Assembly (NCBI RefSeq): GCF_036324505.1
Contig: NC_086366.1
Location: forward strand, 13,743,427-13,807,426
Source of the DNA: Eleginops maclovinus
Lineage: Eukaryota; Chordata; Actinopteri; Perciformes; Eleginopidae
Direction of reading: 5' to 3'
Length of the DNA stretch: 64,000 nt
The translations under genes were made by a program, and so were the position numbers. Below are positions 30,845 to 42,652 of the stretch, piece after piece. Within the stretch, counting starts at the first letter, position 1; each line of letters starts with the position of its first letter. Below the pieces are notes generated by a model. The model was not told where the DNA came from. It did no database searches and worked only from the letters and a program-made list of their open reading frames with translations.

Positions 30845-33800
30845 CACCACTTTTGCAGAGGCACACTATGCGTCATGCACTATTTTGGGTTCTGGCAGCT
30901 CTGTCAGGGAGGCATTTACACTGATAAAGTCATTCTCACTGACAGGTGCTCCATTCAATTGTAAACAAAGAACGCTTGCTGGGAAATTTCCCAAAATGTG
31001 CGTCAGGTTGTGTTGACATATTCATCACCATCTGGTTAATGACGAACATCCAGAGTTTTTAATTAAACCCTATTTCAGAGAATGTACTGAGGAAAAAAAC
31101 TGTTGACATTTTTCATTTATGGTTTCTCATGAAATGCTTCCTAAAGTGAATAATTCAGCCGGTTTCATGGATGAATTATCTTCACGGCTACTAGAGTGTG
31201 TTACATTTAGTGTCATTGTGTTTCCTGCTCAATGTAATAACACACTTTTTAAATGTTTCATCTTTCACGCATGATCATGTTTTTGGGAGTGAGTCATGCA
31301 GGCTGCTGTGAAACCTCCGTACAGTTGACCCTTCATCAGTATGTTCAGACACACACAGACTAGTGATGGCAGTGTGGCACGAGGGCAGAGGTTATTGGGT
31401 TCACGCTGAATGGGCCGGGCAGTGAACTAGGGGGATTTGCTGGTACATAGTTTTTAGAGCAGCAATCCCTATGTGGTCGTGTTTGTTGGGCTGGTTGCAT
31501 GTTTCACCAGGACAAGAGGTGAAATATCTTTCCACCTTTTTTGAGCTGTGCTGCTGTGGTGTCAGAGTACATCACAGGATACATGTCATGGTGTAGTTGA
31601 ACACACAGAGCTCTACATGCTCAGTGGTAGTAGTGGTACTTTTAGGCCAGATGCTTTTAAGGTTAATCTTAGATATGTGTTTTAGCCCCAGCATTTATGC
31701 ATTGAATTGCCTCCTGTGTGATGTGAACGTTTCAACACGCGAAAAGTCTGCTTAGTTTGAGTAATACACAAACTGAACTGTTACTGACACTGCTTCTTTT
31801 GTTTCCGTAGGAACTGAAAGACCTGACTCAGCGCAATGAATGCTTAGATCTAAAAGGTAAAGCACCAAAACATCAGCTTGACTATAAATTCATCTTGTGG
31901 AATCAACAGATACCCACAGATATTTTTTTTTTATTAGGAGATTCACTTTATCAATGTATGTCTTTAGGTGAGAAGCTGGACTACAAAGCATGTGAGTCTC
32001 TGGAGGAGATTTTGAAGAGGATCCAGTTTAAAGTGATAGACCTGGAGCAGACCAACCTGGATGAAGATGTAAGAAGATCCTGTCTTTTGAAAACTGTCTC
32101 CATCCCATTCCCGTCCTTCATCTTCCTCAGTGCAGCTAGCATACTTCCATCCTTCATCGATAACCTTTCTCTCTTTCTCTGCTGTTTCTGCCCCCGGTCG
32201 CCCTCTGATCCTCTTTTTCTCTCTCTGTGCTGGCAGGATGTGGAGTGTTTGTCATGGATTTTCTGATTACTCCAGATGTCCATTTGTGTAAACACCATTA
32301 GGGACGTTCGGACAGTAGACACGCACAGTAGACACGCACAAACAGACAGTGCAGCAGTGTGGGGCAGAGGGACCCTGGCCTTGGCTACTTCCTTTCGCAC
32401 AGAGCTCCAAATACACATGACGCACAGACAGGAGCTCTGCTTTAAGCCAGAGCCACATAGGATACGTTTCTTTAGGGCAGGAAGGGTCACTTTAATTACT
32501 GCATCATTATTCTATTCCTGGCAAAGAAATGCTGTTACTTTCACCCGTTCTCTGCAGAACTAATTCAGCCCCTTATTTCCTGCTGTTTTTCAACACAGCT
32601 TCAGTCAGTACTGTGACTCATACTACTTTGTGACTGTGATGTTGTCGTGTTGGCATATTTTTTCACGAAAGTGATTATGGAGGCACATTACACAGCACCC
32701 AAGGACACTGTACAATCCATTAAATAGTACAGTGTAGACACACCTGGTCTAAAGGAAAGGAATAACTCATTCCTTTTTTGGTGTTTTTGAGCCAGTTCTT
32801 GTTTTCTGTTTGCCATGTACCAGGACACACGCTGCAGGTGGTATTCTACTATTTCACTGATCAATGTTTAGTGATAGTTTCATGCCTCTACCTGTGTTAG
32901 AACTGAGATGAATGGGTGCGTATAGGGTTTCTGTGATATAGTCCAGCCCCACAACATGGGATAGACAATATATAAATATAAATATATCTCCTGGTCTCGG
33001 TTAATTGATTTCCCTCTCCAGTGGATCATAATTTGCACAGTTGCATGCAGGTTCATTTTATTGTGTAATCATACTTCACCAGTGAAGTGTCCGAATTCTA
33101 GTCTGTTTCATTATATATTTCTTATTTAAACCCCACACTAAATTAAAGCAGTTTTATTCATCAACTCTACTTTACATATGCTTTTTTTTTTTTAAATTTT
33201 ACTCAATCCAGAGCTTCACAAAACCTTAACAAATGCAGAGTGACGTTTGCACTTTTTTCCACCCACATGAAGCGCTGCCCCGGAAATATACATAAATGAG
33301 ATAATTGAGTCAGTGACTGAGTCATCATGGAGCAGCAGCTCAATCTGTGACAAGTGTCTCCTTTTGGGCTCAGTTGAAATAAACCACAGAAAGGACAAGA
33401 GGAATTTATGGGGGAAAATGAGTCATGAGAGATAGAAAATGAATTGAATGGGGAAGCGAGAAGATGGGAGTGACAGGCGTCTTATTGGGAATGATTTGGG
33501 AGGATGAAAGGATGAGAAATAGTTTTGGTGATATGTTTTAAGAAGCTTGGGGAGCAGCAGGCATAGGGAGCATTAACACAGACTGTCCTTTATTTGGCTG
33601 GTTGTGACTCATCTCCTCCCACCCTTTAGATAAACACACTTGTGTATAGTCTCCCAGTGTACACACACAAAAGGAAAAAGGTTATGAGACTCTATGCAGC
33701 AGCCTGTCTGATTTGTTACTTTCTATCAGCTTCAGTGGGGGTTACACTGATGCTCCCTTCTTAATCTGCTAGTCACATCTTGCCTTTGACTGCACAGGAG

Positions 33801-36800
33801 CAAACTCACCACTGTCTTTTGGTTTTTGAGGTGTTTTAGGTTTGCTTTAACTGTTGCTGTGTGAAAGACGCAATGGACAAATAAGCCTCTCATGACTGCT
33901 AAAGACCCAATAGCTCATTTTACTGTTAAACCATGCTGATAACATTGTTGAAAAGATGCAGAAAAGCAACAAAAAATCAATTGTCAACACCGTCGCATCG
34001 TCTGTGAATCAGTGATACATGAAGGAGATGAATCCCCTCTACCAAAACCATGATGAGATTAAAACACTGTGATCACATGAGGCCTTTGAATGCATCACCT
34101 GACAATCGACTTAAGTCCTTAATCTGCTCCTTTGCCAAACAGGACGGCATGCCCATAATTTTGCACAATTTCAAGGCCTGTCATTCATGCAGATCTTTGT
34201 GTTTGTCTTATGAACACAGCTTAAACAATTGACTGGTTACATTAAAGAAATGGCCAACTGTTTTAATACTTACCTTGTTATTTAAAGAGAATATGGCAAT
34301 CTTTTTGACGCTTCCAGAATCTCACATTTTTGTATGTATTGTAGAAAGTGATATTTTTGGGTTTGTACTGTTGGTTCAAAAAAAAAAGTATGCCCTGATC
34401 ATAAGGGGCATTTTTCAGATCAATTCTAAATAACATAACAATTGAAAGTCTTGCCCCTACTCTAAAATAACCACTCATTCAGAATTATCTAGAAGATGGT
34501 AGCAGGTTTTTCACTACTTAAATGTCCACTGACTTTTTACCTGCAACGTACCTCACCTACTCAGAGGGACTGTTACCATGGCAACTACAGCTGCTCCACA
34601 TTATATGTCCTCACATCCCTTTAAGGACTTTTAACACGGTGACACGCTGTCTGTTTAAAACTGTGTGATTTCGATCTGAAATGTAATTAGCATTTTCCCC
34701 TTCTTTTCTGTCTGTGCTCCTCAGGGTGCGTCAGCTCTGTTTGACATGATCGAGTACTACGAGTCTGCCACACATCTCAACATCTCCTTCAACAAGCACA
34801 TCGGCACACGGGGATGGCAGGCCGCAGCTCATATGATGAGAAAGGTGAGAGAAAAAGGACATGATGGGAAAGGTTATGATACATTTATGGATCAACAAAG
34901 CACTCCAATCCAAAAACAAAAATCCATCCAAGTGAGAACAGTTTTAACCCAAAATGGCCCCAGGATTTTTTAATTTTTCAAAAGCTATTTGGTGTAATCC
35001 TGGATTTCTACAAAAATGAAGGGTGCTTCATAACCGACCACGAGGATAACATGCATTTATTTATTTACTTTTAGAATGGGGCATACAAACATTTCAAGCC
35101 CCGTTGTGCATATGCAACATAATCTCTGTGTTCAGGCTAATTCACCTCTATTTTCAATAATAAGTATACAGTGGAAATAATTGTGTTTCTTTAATGCTTT
35201 AAGACGATAATTGCACGGGAAGTAAAGTCCTGCCACATACTTGCCTCGTATCGTTAAAAATAGTTAAATACTCAAACGGATAAACACTTTCAAGCAATGA
35301 AACAACATCAATTGTACCATTAGAGGCAGACAAATCTAAAAGTCATCCTTGTTTTTGTCTGCTTGATATTTGATTGAATGCTGTTCCTCAGCGCAGCGCC
35401 GGTAAAAGTAATAAAACGGTATGAAGGGATTACAGGCTAAATTCTGGCAGAATAAACAGGATTATGACAGAGATTGTCTTTCCTCAAAGGGTTATAAGCA
35501 ACAACAAAAAAACACACCGGTCTGAGGGTTTGTTTTTCTCAGTGGCAAGGCCAGATATTTTATCTTATTTCATTTAGTTTTGCCAGTAAAGAAGGTGTGT
35601 TGTCCCAAACTACCTCTAACGTTAAGGCTCTACTTCAGTAATTGTAGCTCTGTGCCCAGGAGGGAAGATGGATCTAACACCGTTTTTTATCTCTGGATAA
35701 AGTCCTGCTGTGCTGTTTTCTGTCAGCACTCAGACATAAGGTTTTCCACCTGTCCTCACTTGCTCCTCAGGTCTATCATGTGCCTGTTTTGATGCTCTTT
35801 GATGTCAATCGTCACTGATAACGATTCTAATATGGTTTTCCATGCAAACACATTAACTCAACCTCTCGAGCAACGTATGTTTGAAAACACTTTGATACCA
35901 ACAGCTGCTGTTTAGAGACTGTGTGAAGGAACTTTTTGTTTTGTGTCAGACAAAAAGAGAGGAGCTCAAATACTGTGATCTCCAGGTGTAAGGAAAAGCG
36001 TTAGATGATACTTACAAAGAACAATACTAAACCAAATGTATGATCAATAAACAATCTTTTTAATGAGTCTATTAGGGAGCTAGATTGTGGAGCTGTGGAT
36101 ATTTTTGGATCGGTTCGCAGTGAACAATATTAATCCGTTAGCCAAACCACAAATTGTATGTCTTTATTAATTATATGTGGCCTATTTATTTGTTTATCCA
36201 AGGTGTACTTCATGATTTAACTTCCTAGAGGGAAAACAGCAAATTATGAAACACAGACACTAATGATGCAATAACCAAACCTCGGAGATATTTTGATAAC
36301 CACCATGACTGTGAGAAGCTAATGTCTCATCTGATCAGGGTTTATAAACGGCATTCCTTTACACTCTTCCAAGCCTCATGATTAATAAAGAGCTGTCTGC
36401 AGACACCAGTGAATAGCTTGATGGTGTGGTGGCGTGTCAATAAAAAGCCACAGTAGCTAATTTCAGCCCAATATCTTAGCACACTTATACTTTGACAAGT
36501 GTGTCTTTGTTTCCCTGCCGATAGGCCGTGGATGTAGCAGATGCAAACCAACATTGAAGTGCTTTCATTGAGGCGACATTTACATGTGTTCATTTGAGGA
36601 TAATGTATGGAATCTGATTAACTCTTAACTGGTGTTCATTGGTTAACGGCATCAACTGTAATCGGGGCTAACTAGAGGTTACAGGATTAGGAATAAAGGA
36701 CTAGGGATACTTCTGTTCCAGCCAGATGTTATAGGTCCTCTAATTTCATACTTGATTGCTTATAATCCTCAAAACATCCTCATCTCAGTCCATTAATTTG

Positions 36801-39800
36801 CATCTCTGCTGGTGATTTCCCCCTCAGACGAGCTCCCTGCAGTACCTGGATGCACGCAACACTCCTCTGCTGGACCACTCGGCTCCCTTTGTAGCACGAG
36901 CACTGAGAATCAGCGGCAGCCTGGCAGTCCTCCACCTGGAGAACGCTGGTCTGTCGGGCAGACCGCTCATGTTACTGGGTAAGATTCCCAGAGGGCTTTC
37001 TCTTTCAACCCAGTGTTAGATAATCCCCATTTCTGAATGTGTTCCTCTGTTCCTGACATTTTATATTTCTTCTTCCCGTACCTTACTTATATCATTAATT
37101 CTTCTGCACAGCCACAGCTCTGAAGATGAACATGAACCTGCGGGAGTTGTACCTGGCAGACAACAAGCTCAACGGCCTGCAGGACTCGGCTCAACTTGGC
37201 AACCTGCTCAAGTTCAACTACAACATTCAGATCCTGGACCTGCGTAACAACCACATCCTGGACTCTGGTACATTGCACTGTAGCTTTTTATGATTTTAGT
37301 TTGTACTATTTGGTTGAAAAGATGTGTTTATTTTTCACCTTGTTCACAAACTTAGATGAAATGATAGTATATTGACCCACATAAATGCAAAATAATAGAA
37401 CAAACAGAACATAATACAAGCCATTCAAGTATTGTTCAGATGCATAAAACACTCATTACTAATGAAATGGTCTACATATGGGCATGTTTTCATACACAAA
37501 GTATTGTGGTATGTGGGGGAGTAAAAACCAGTGGGCCTTATCTCAGATCATTTTAGTGTGCCTCTGTGTATTCTCCAGCTGCAGTACATAGTTGTTATTT
37601 ATAATGAGGAAGCAATAGGGATTGGGATCATCTGTTCACTGCATTATCACCAGTCGTATTTTGTTATAATACTTTGGTTTCATTGAAATTCACGATATGA
37701 TTAACTTACTTTTTTTTTTACCTCCCAGCCAATAAGCAAAGTATTACATTTGGCCCTCTTTTGTTTGCTTACTTTTGAACGTTTCCACGATTAAAGACAG
37801 TATTTTTCCCTTTTCACTTGAGCTTCTCGGACTCAGCACTTCTAAATGCAAATACACAAGATGTGATGTTGTTGTTGTTGTTGTTGTATTAGAGCCTAGC
37901 TGAGCGCATCAAAATAGATTGTTGAAATAAGTGTATCTTAAAATAATGTTTAGCTTCTGTAAAATAAAACGTCTCATCTTATAACGTTTGTTAGGGTTAT
38001 CTTACTGCTAGAAAAGCTACACACTGCATTCAAGCCGCTGCTAATGGACCAGAACACTTCAAATTTCTTGTAATTCACATGAGATTTTGTTGATATTTTA
38101 AACACAGATGTACTAAATGTTTCCGCCTCGGTTTGTCATCGCAGGTCTGGCCTACGTGTGTGAAGGGCTAAAAGAGCAGAGGAAAGGCCTCGTCACCTTG
38201 GTGCTATGGAACAACCAGCTCACACACAATGGCATGGGCTACCTCGCTGCGGCACTGGTACACACACACATACACACTATGGGACAATAACACAACTCAC
38301 ACACTTAAAATTTCTGTTTTTACCTCTTGAAACCTAAAACATGTGGAAATCAACCACGTTTCTTTACCGTATCTGTATAAAATAAATGTTTTTTGCACAC
38401 TGTAATTGGTGTAGAATAATGACATCATCAGCATTTATATTGGCTCCTTATTAGTTGTAGTCTGAACCGCGAAGTTCAGAGTCTTAACTCATTTGTTGAT
38501 CCCACATTGTGAATGGCAGAACATCACAGTAACATTCAACTGATCTTATCTTTCAAAATAAAAGCCCTGTACACATATACACTGTATGACTGATAACAGA
38601 GAGTGAAGCTGCTCCACAGTAATGTAAATAGTCAGATTTAAACACATCATTTGATCATGTTACTTTTAAACCTCCTTAGTGTCTGATAGACAAACAACAT
38701 CAACAAGTCTTTGATTGTAAGATGAATGACTCCTTTACCTGATAAACCTGTGTAGACGCGTGAGTGACTCTCTCCATTATCTTGTTTTGATTTCACAGCA
38801 GCCTGACAAAGATAATCCTTTACTAAAGCTATTGGTCTCATGTCTGTATTGGAGTGATAGCGTCATTATCGCCACACACATTGTTCAATCATTGTTTTTG
38901 TACGACAGCGTTTACATTAAGCCTGCCTTTTTAATACTGTTGTGTCGTATTAATAGAACCACTCAGAAGTTTGTGAGCCAATATTAAATGCCTATTATTC
39001 TGCAACTGCACCATGTTTATTGTAACCACTACAGCTTAAAAGATTTTACCAAACAAGAACATCCAAATGAATGCCTCCAACCTCTTAGATGTTATGTATT
39101 GAGAATTATGGCACATGAAAGTGTTTCAGGAACACATCATAGTTGTGCTTTTGGATTGAAAAATACTTGAAATTTCTTCCCGAGTAATCTGTCCAAGGCT
39201 GGCGCTTGCTGCAGGACAAACAGAAATGCACTTAAAACGTTATTCATGCTGATAAAGGACATGCCATGTGTGATTCATTACCACAGTGAGAGTTATCTCC
39301 ACATTGCAATGAGATGGTGACCTTGGATATTTAACCGTAACGGTATAAGAAGAAGGGCTGTACACTGATAATAAACAGAGAAACAGACATCTCTTGTACA
39401 CTGAAAAAAGTGCATCTCTCTTAGGCCTGCAGCCACCAGCAGCTCTGTATCAGCTCTCGTCCACAGACAGGATCATTATTTTATTGTCTGCTCACTGGAT
39501 AGAAAACTTTAGTATGAATGGGAATGCAGTTTAATCAAGACTCTCAAAAATGTCAAGACTACTTAAGATACTGAAAGAACCCATATACTAATAAATGCAT
39601 ACTGTATTTCTGTAAGATAAAATACATTACATATTTTTAAGTCTTTTGAAATGGTTCATATGATAGTACACACATTTCATGAACACCATGAAACACACTG
39701 ACAAACGGCAGCTGTTAAAAGAAGTGCCTTCCCATAGCTTTAAACTAAAACATCGTTAACACATCAAATCTCTGTTGTTTGTCTCCCTTCCTCAGCCATG

Positions 39801-42652
39801 CACCCAGAGTCTGGAGACTCTGAACCTCGGCCATAACTCCGTGGGTAACGAAGGGGTGCACAAGCTGAAAGACGGCCTGATTGGCAACCGCTCTGTGCTC
39901 AGGCTGGGCCTCGCCTCCACCAAACTGTCCTGCGAAGGTGGGGACTAGTGTCTGTTGGGTTTTTGTGGAGGATTTGCTGTTTGACTGTTTGTTAACTCCT
40001 CTTTCCTTCTGTTGTTTGCGCTCTAGGAGCCGTGGCTGTGGCTGAATTCATCGCTGAGAGTCCCAGACTGCTGCGCCTGGACCTTCGAGAGAATGAAATA
40101 AAGACGGGCGGACTGATGGCCCTGTCGCTCGCTCTCAAAGTCAACACCTCGCTGCTGCGGCTCGACCTGGACCGGGAGCCCAAGAAAGAAACTGTGAGCA
40201 TGGAGACAAGGCAGGGGGAGGGGGAGGGGGATACTGGGGAGGAAGTAAAGGAATGGAACATAGTTCAACAAAAATGTTTTAATAAAATAAGAAAGATGGA
40301 AAATAAAGATAAGATACACTTTATTTTCCCCAAGGGGATTTTTTTCTTTCTTGGGAAATAGTGCCAAACAGCACGTAGCCAAAGATAGAGTAATAAAGAA
40401 AACACTCTACTGTACTGTGTGCTCCTGAATATCTTATTATTTGTGTGCAGGGGGTGTCTATTTTTTATGTAACACCAAATATGTCTTACTTTAATATGTA
40501 TCTTAGTAAATAGTTGTATGGAGAGGAAATGAGGAGAGAATGATTGGAAGTCTCCTCGACCCGTAGGCAACCGTAGCGCTGCCGGCTATTCCTTTTTAAA
40601 GAGCATTGCGTCTTTAAGTAAAAACATTTCCGACCTAAAGCAGCCTAAGGGCTCCAAAGACATTGTAGGAATTGCTTTGATTAAATTGTTTTTCTTATTT
40701 CTTGTGGTTTATGCCCCATGTTTGAGACATTCCTTTATTTGTTGTCCCTCAGGTAAAGAGCTTCATTGAGACCCAGCGCGCCCTGCTGGCTGAGATTCAG
40801 AACGGCTGTAAGAGGAACTTCATCCTTGCCAAGGAGAAGGAGGAAACAGAGCAGATGATGAGGCAGTCGGCATCCATGGCTGAAATCGCCACGGAGGATG
40901 GGACCAGAGAAGAAGAAGAGGAAGAACCAGCAGCACAGGAGACAGGGGACGCAAAGGGGAAAGAGGGAGAGGAAAAAGGTGAAGCAACAGGAAATGAAGG
41001 ACAGACAGTCAGCCAGCCAGGAGAGGGCACCGAGACGAGCATTCCTCAAATGATCCTGGACTCGGACTCGGACACTGATGATGAGGACGGAGAGGAGGTG
41101 GTAACAAAGTCCTCTTCCACATCAAACTCCTCCACTCGCTTTAGCCAGACTTCTGCTCAAACCCAGACACAGCCCCTCCGCAGTGCCTCAGCTACATCCT
41201 TACCCCCATCTGCCTCACCTGCCCCTGGGCCCAATGTTATTTCAGGCATCACCATCACAGAGGCAACAGTTCCCCCCGGGACCCCTCCTTCTCCTGGTCG
41301 CTGTATATCCGTCTCTAGTCCAGGGAGGGGTCACAAGATTTTTATGGTAACTCGGGTGGAGAGCCCCCCTGAGCAGCAGCAGCAGCAGTTTCAGTTGCTA
41401 CAACTTCCGACGAGCACACCTGCAGCCCCCCGCCAGCCGAAAGAGGCCTCAGAGAAGCCTGTAGACGTGAACACACCCTCAACACAGCAGACACCTCCTT
41501 TATCCCAAACACAACTGACACAGGAGGAGGGGACAGAGAGCTCAGCCGCTCCTTCCACATACTGTGCACCAACAGAGGAGAGGCCTGTAGCACTAAAAAC
41601 TGAGATAGAGCCAGAGTCTACAAGCCCCCCCACAGAGGAAGTGACAGCTAGCACTTTAGATCCAGAGGAGACAGACCCAAGTCAACCAGCACCAGCCCTG
41701 CCTTCAGACTCCTCATCAGTGCAGGAAGCAGCGTCTCGGCCCACTGAGGAGGAGACAGAGGGCATCAAAGACTCCAAACATGAGGCCACTTGTGAAGAAG
41801 GAAAAGAGGAAGGAGAAGAGGTGAAGGAACAGGAGGAGGAAGGCCGTTTAGAGGCAGAAGTCAGCACAGAGTGTAAACTGTTAGAGGAACTGAGTCAAAC
41901 TCAGACTACTATCGCTGCGGTTCAAACTGAGGAGCAGCAGCCGGCTCTGGGAGAGCTACAGAATGAGCTAGAGTCTGTCACAGAGGAGCGCCAGACGTCG
42001 AACCAAACAGAAGAAAAGGAGACACTTCCACTACAGGAAGAACAGGAAGCACCAACCAACTTTTCAGAAAATGAAAAACCCAGTTTACCAGAGAAAGAGG
42101 TCAGCCAACCAACCCAAGAGGAACCCTGTCTAGAGCAGGAAACTGAGGCTGATGAACAGGAAGCAGAGCCTGTCCTCTCTGTCCAGACTGAGGAAGCGTC
42201 TGTCACTCAGGGAGCAGCTCAGGAGTTAAACCCTGGAGCAGGAGACGCCTCGAACAGTACCGAACCTGCCGCAACCGAGTATGTCTCTCCAGTCCCAGAC
42301 GAAGATTCACTCGAGGAGAGCTCTGAGGACGAGGACGAGTGTTTCGCCGAAGCTCCAGAGGAACAGATTATCGGTTCAGCTCTACCCAACGGCCTGAAAC
42401 CGGAGTTCTCCCTCCATCTTCTCGACTCTGAAAGCCCAAAACCCGGCAGCTGTGTGATGGAGCATGGTGAGTCGCTGTAACAACCGCTCTATTTATATGA
42501 AGTGACATGTACAGTTACTTTTAGGTGAGGAATTTGTGTTTGGTTTTAAATGTGTCCTTTGTGTCCCGTGTGCAGTGAGTGTCAGTTGCGGACAAGAGCT
42601 GGAGGAGCTGCTGCTGGAAGCCAGTTTGGAGACGGGGAGAGATGCACCATGA
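13691..42652 (+). CDS. ppp1r37: Protein phosphatase 1 regulatory subunit 37
   Basis: PPP1R37 (LRRC68) binds and inhibits the PP1 catalytic subunit. Coding exons read by eye: 13691-14444, 26890-26987, 31811-31856, 31968-32068, 34725-34844, 36828-36978, 37112-37267, 38145-38257, 39796-39937, 40027-40193, 40753-42466, 42576-42652. They total 3,639 bases, one open frame of 1,212 residues, with GT-AG at every junction and correct phases. An acidic N-terminal stretch is followed by the PP1-docking motif RVTF at 229-232 and PKDPWRH. Leucine-rich repeats of RNase-inhibitor type fill about residues 290-615 and match human PPP1R37 closely (for example QFKVIDLEQTNLDED, HLNISFNKHIGTRGWQAAA). A long disordered, Glu/Ser/Pro-rich tail ends in LPNGLKPEF and ELEELLLEAS, both also in the human protein. 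Human PPP1R37 has about 690 residues; the extra length is in the N-terminal region and tail. Confidence 0.96.
14445..26889 (+). other. ppp1r37: ppp1r37 intron 1, 12.4 kb
   Basis: Donor CATG|GTAATA, acceptor TTTTGCAG|CTCAGAATG. I find no coding exon, RNA gene or intact mobile element inside. Open frames there are short and unlike known proteins. A long first intron often carries enhancers, but none can be identified from sequence alone. Confidence 0.7.
26988..31810 (+). other. ppp1r37: ppp1r37 intron 2, 4.8 kb, with a (CA)n tract
   Basis: Donor CAG|GTGAGC, acceptor TCCGTAG|GAACTG. The only feature I recognise is the dinucleotide tract (CA)13-14 at 30,813-30,839. The 137-codon frame at 28,511-28,924 has no family resemblance or splice context. 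Confidence 0.7.
30813..30839. repeat. (CA)n microsatellite in ppp1r37 intron 2
   Basis: An uninterrupted run of about 13 CA units. It is likely length-polymorphic and usable as a marker. Confidence 0.95.
32069..34724 (+). other. ppp1r37: ppp1r37 intron 4, 2.7 kb, nothing else seen
   Basis: Donor GAT|GTAAGA, acceptor TGCTCCTCAG|GGTGCG. A 123-codon frame at 31,895-32,266 is exon 4 read through into this intron. No other gene-like feature. Confidence 0.7.
34845..36827 (+). other. ppp1r37: ppp1r37 intron 5, 2.0 kb, nothing else seen
   Basis: Donor AAAG|GTGAGA, acceptor CCCCCTCAG|ACGAGC. No coding exon, RNA gene or clear repeat inside. Confidence 0.7.
37268..39795 (+). other. ppp1r37: ppp1r37 introns 7 and 8 around exon 8
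   Basis: Exon 8 (38145-38257, encoding GLAYVCEGLKEQRKGLVTLV and the following repeat) splits this stretch. Intron 7 holds a short (GTT)n run near 37,869-37,886. Intron 8 starts in a CA-rich donor region (CTG|GTACACACACA). Nothing else recognised. Confidence 0.65.
40290..40365. repeat. Short repeat-tail fragment in ppp1r37 intron 10
   Basis: ACTTTATTTTCCCCAAGGGG resembles the 'actttattgatcccca' tail found at the ends of many fish retroelements. A related fragment (TGTATTGATCCCAGTG ... ACAGCAGC) occurs near 54,331. I cannot name the family, and edges are approximate. Confidence 0.35.
40753..42466 (+). other. ppp1r37: ppp1r37 coding exon 11: large disordered C-terminal exon
   Basis: This 1,714-base exon encodes residues 617 to about 1,188. 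It begins with VKSFIETQRALLAEIQNGCKRN, nearly as in human, and then becomes Glu/Gln/Ser/Pro/Thr-rich. A conserved island near 800-821 (ISVSSPGRGHKIF, then VTRVESPPE) stands out in the disordered region and suggests a docking or phosphorylation site. The acidic stretch EESSEDEDE and LPNGLKPEF follow near the end. Antisense open frames here are by-products of the low-complexity sequence. Confidence 0.9.

Noticed and set aside
40735..42206. Antisense Ser/Val-rich frames over ppp1r37 exon 11
   Set aside because: They reflect Glu/Gln/Thr-rich codons on the plus strand. No splice or family support.
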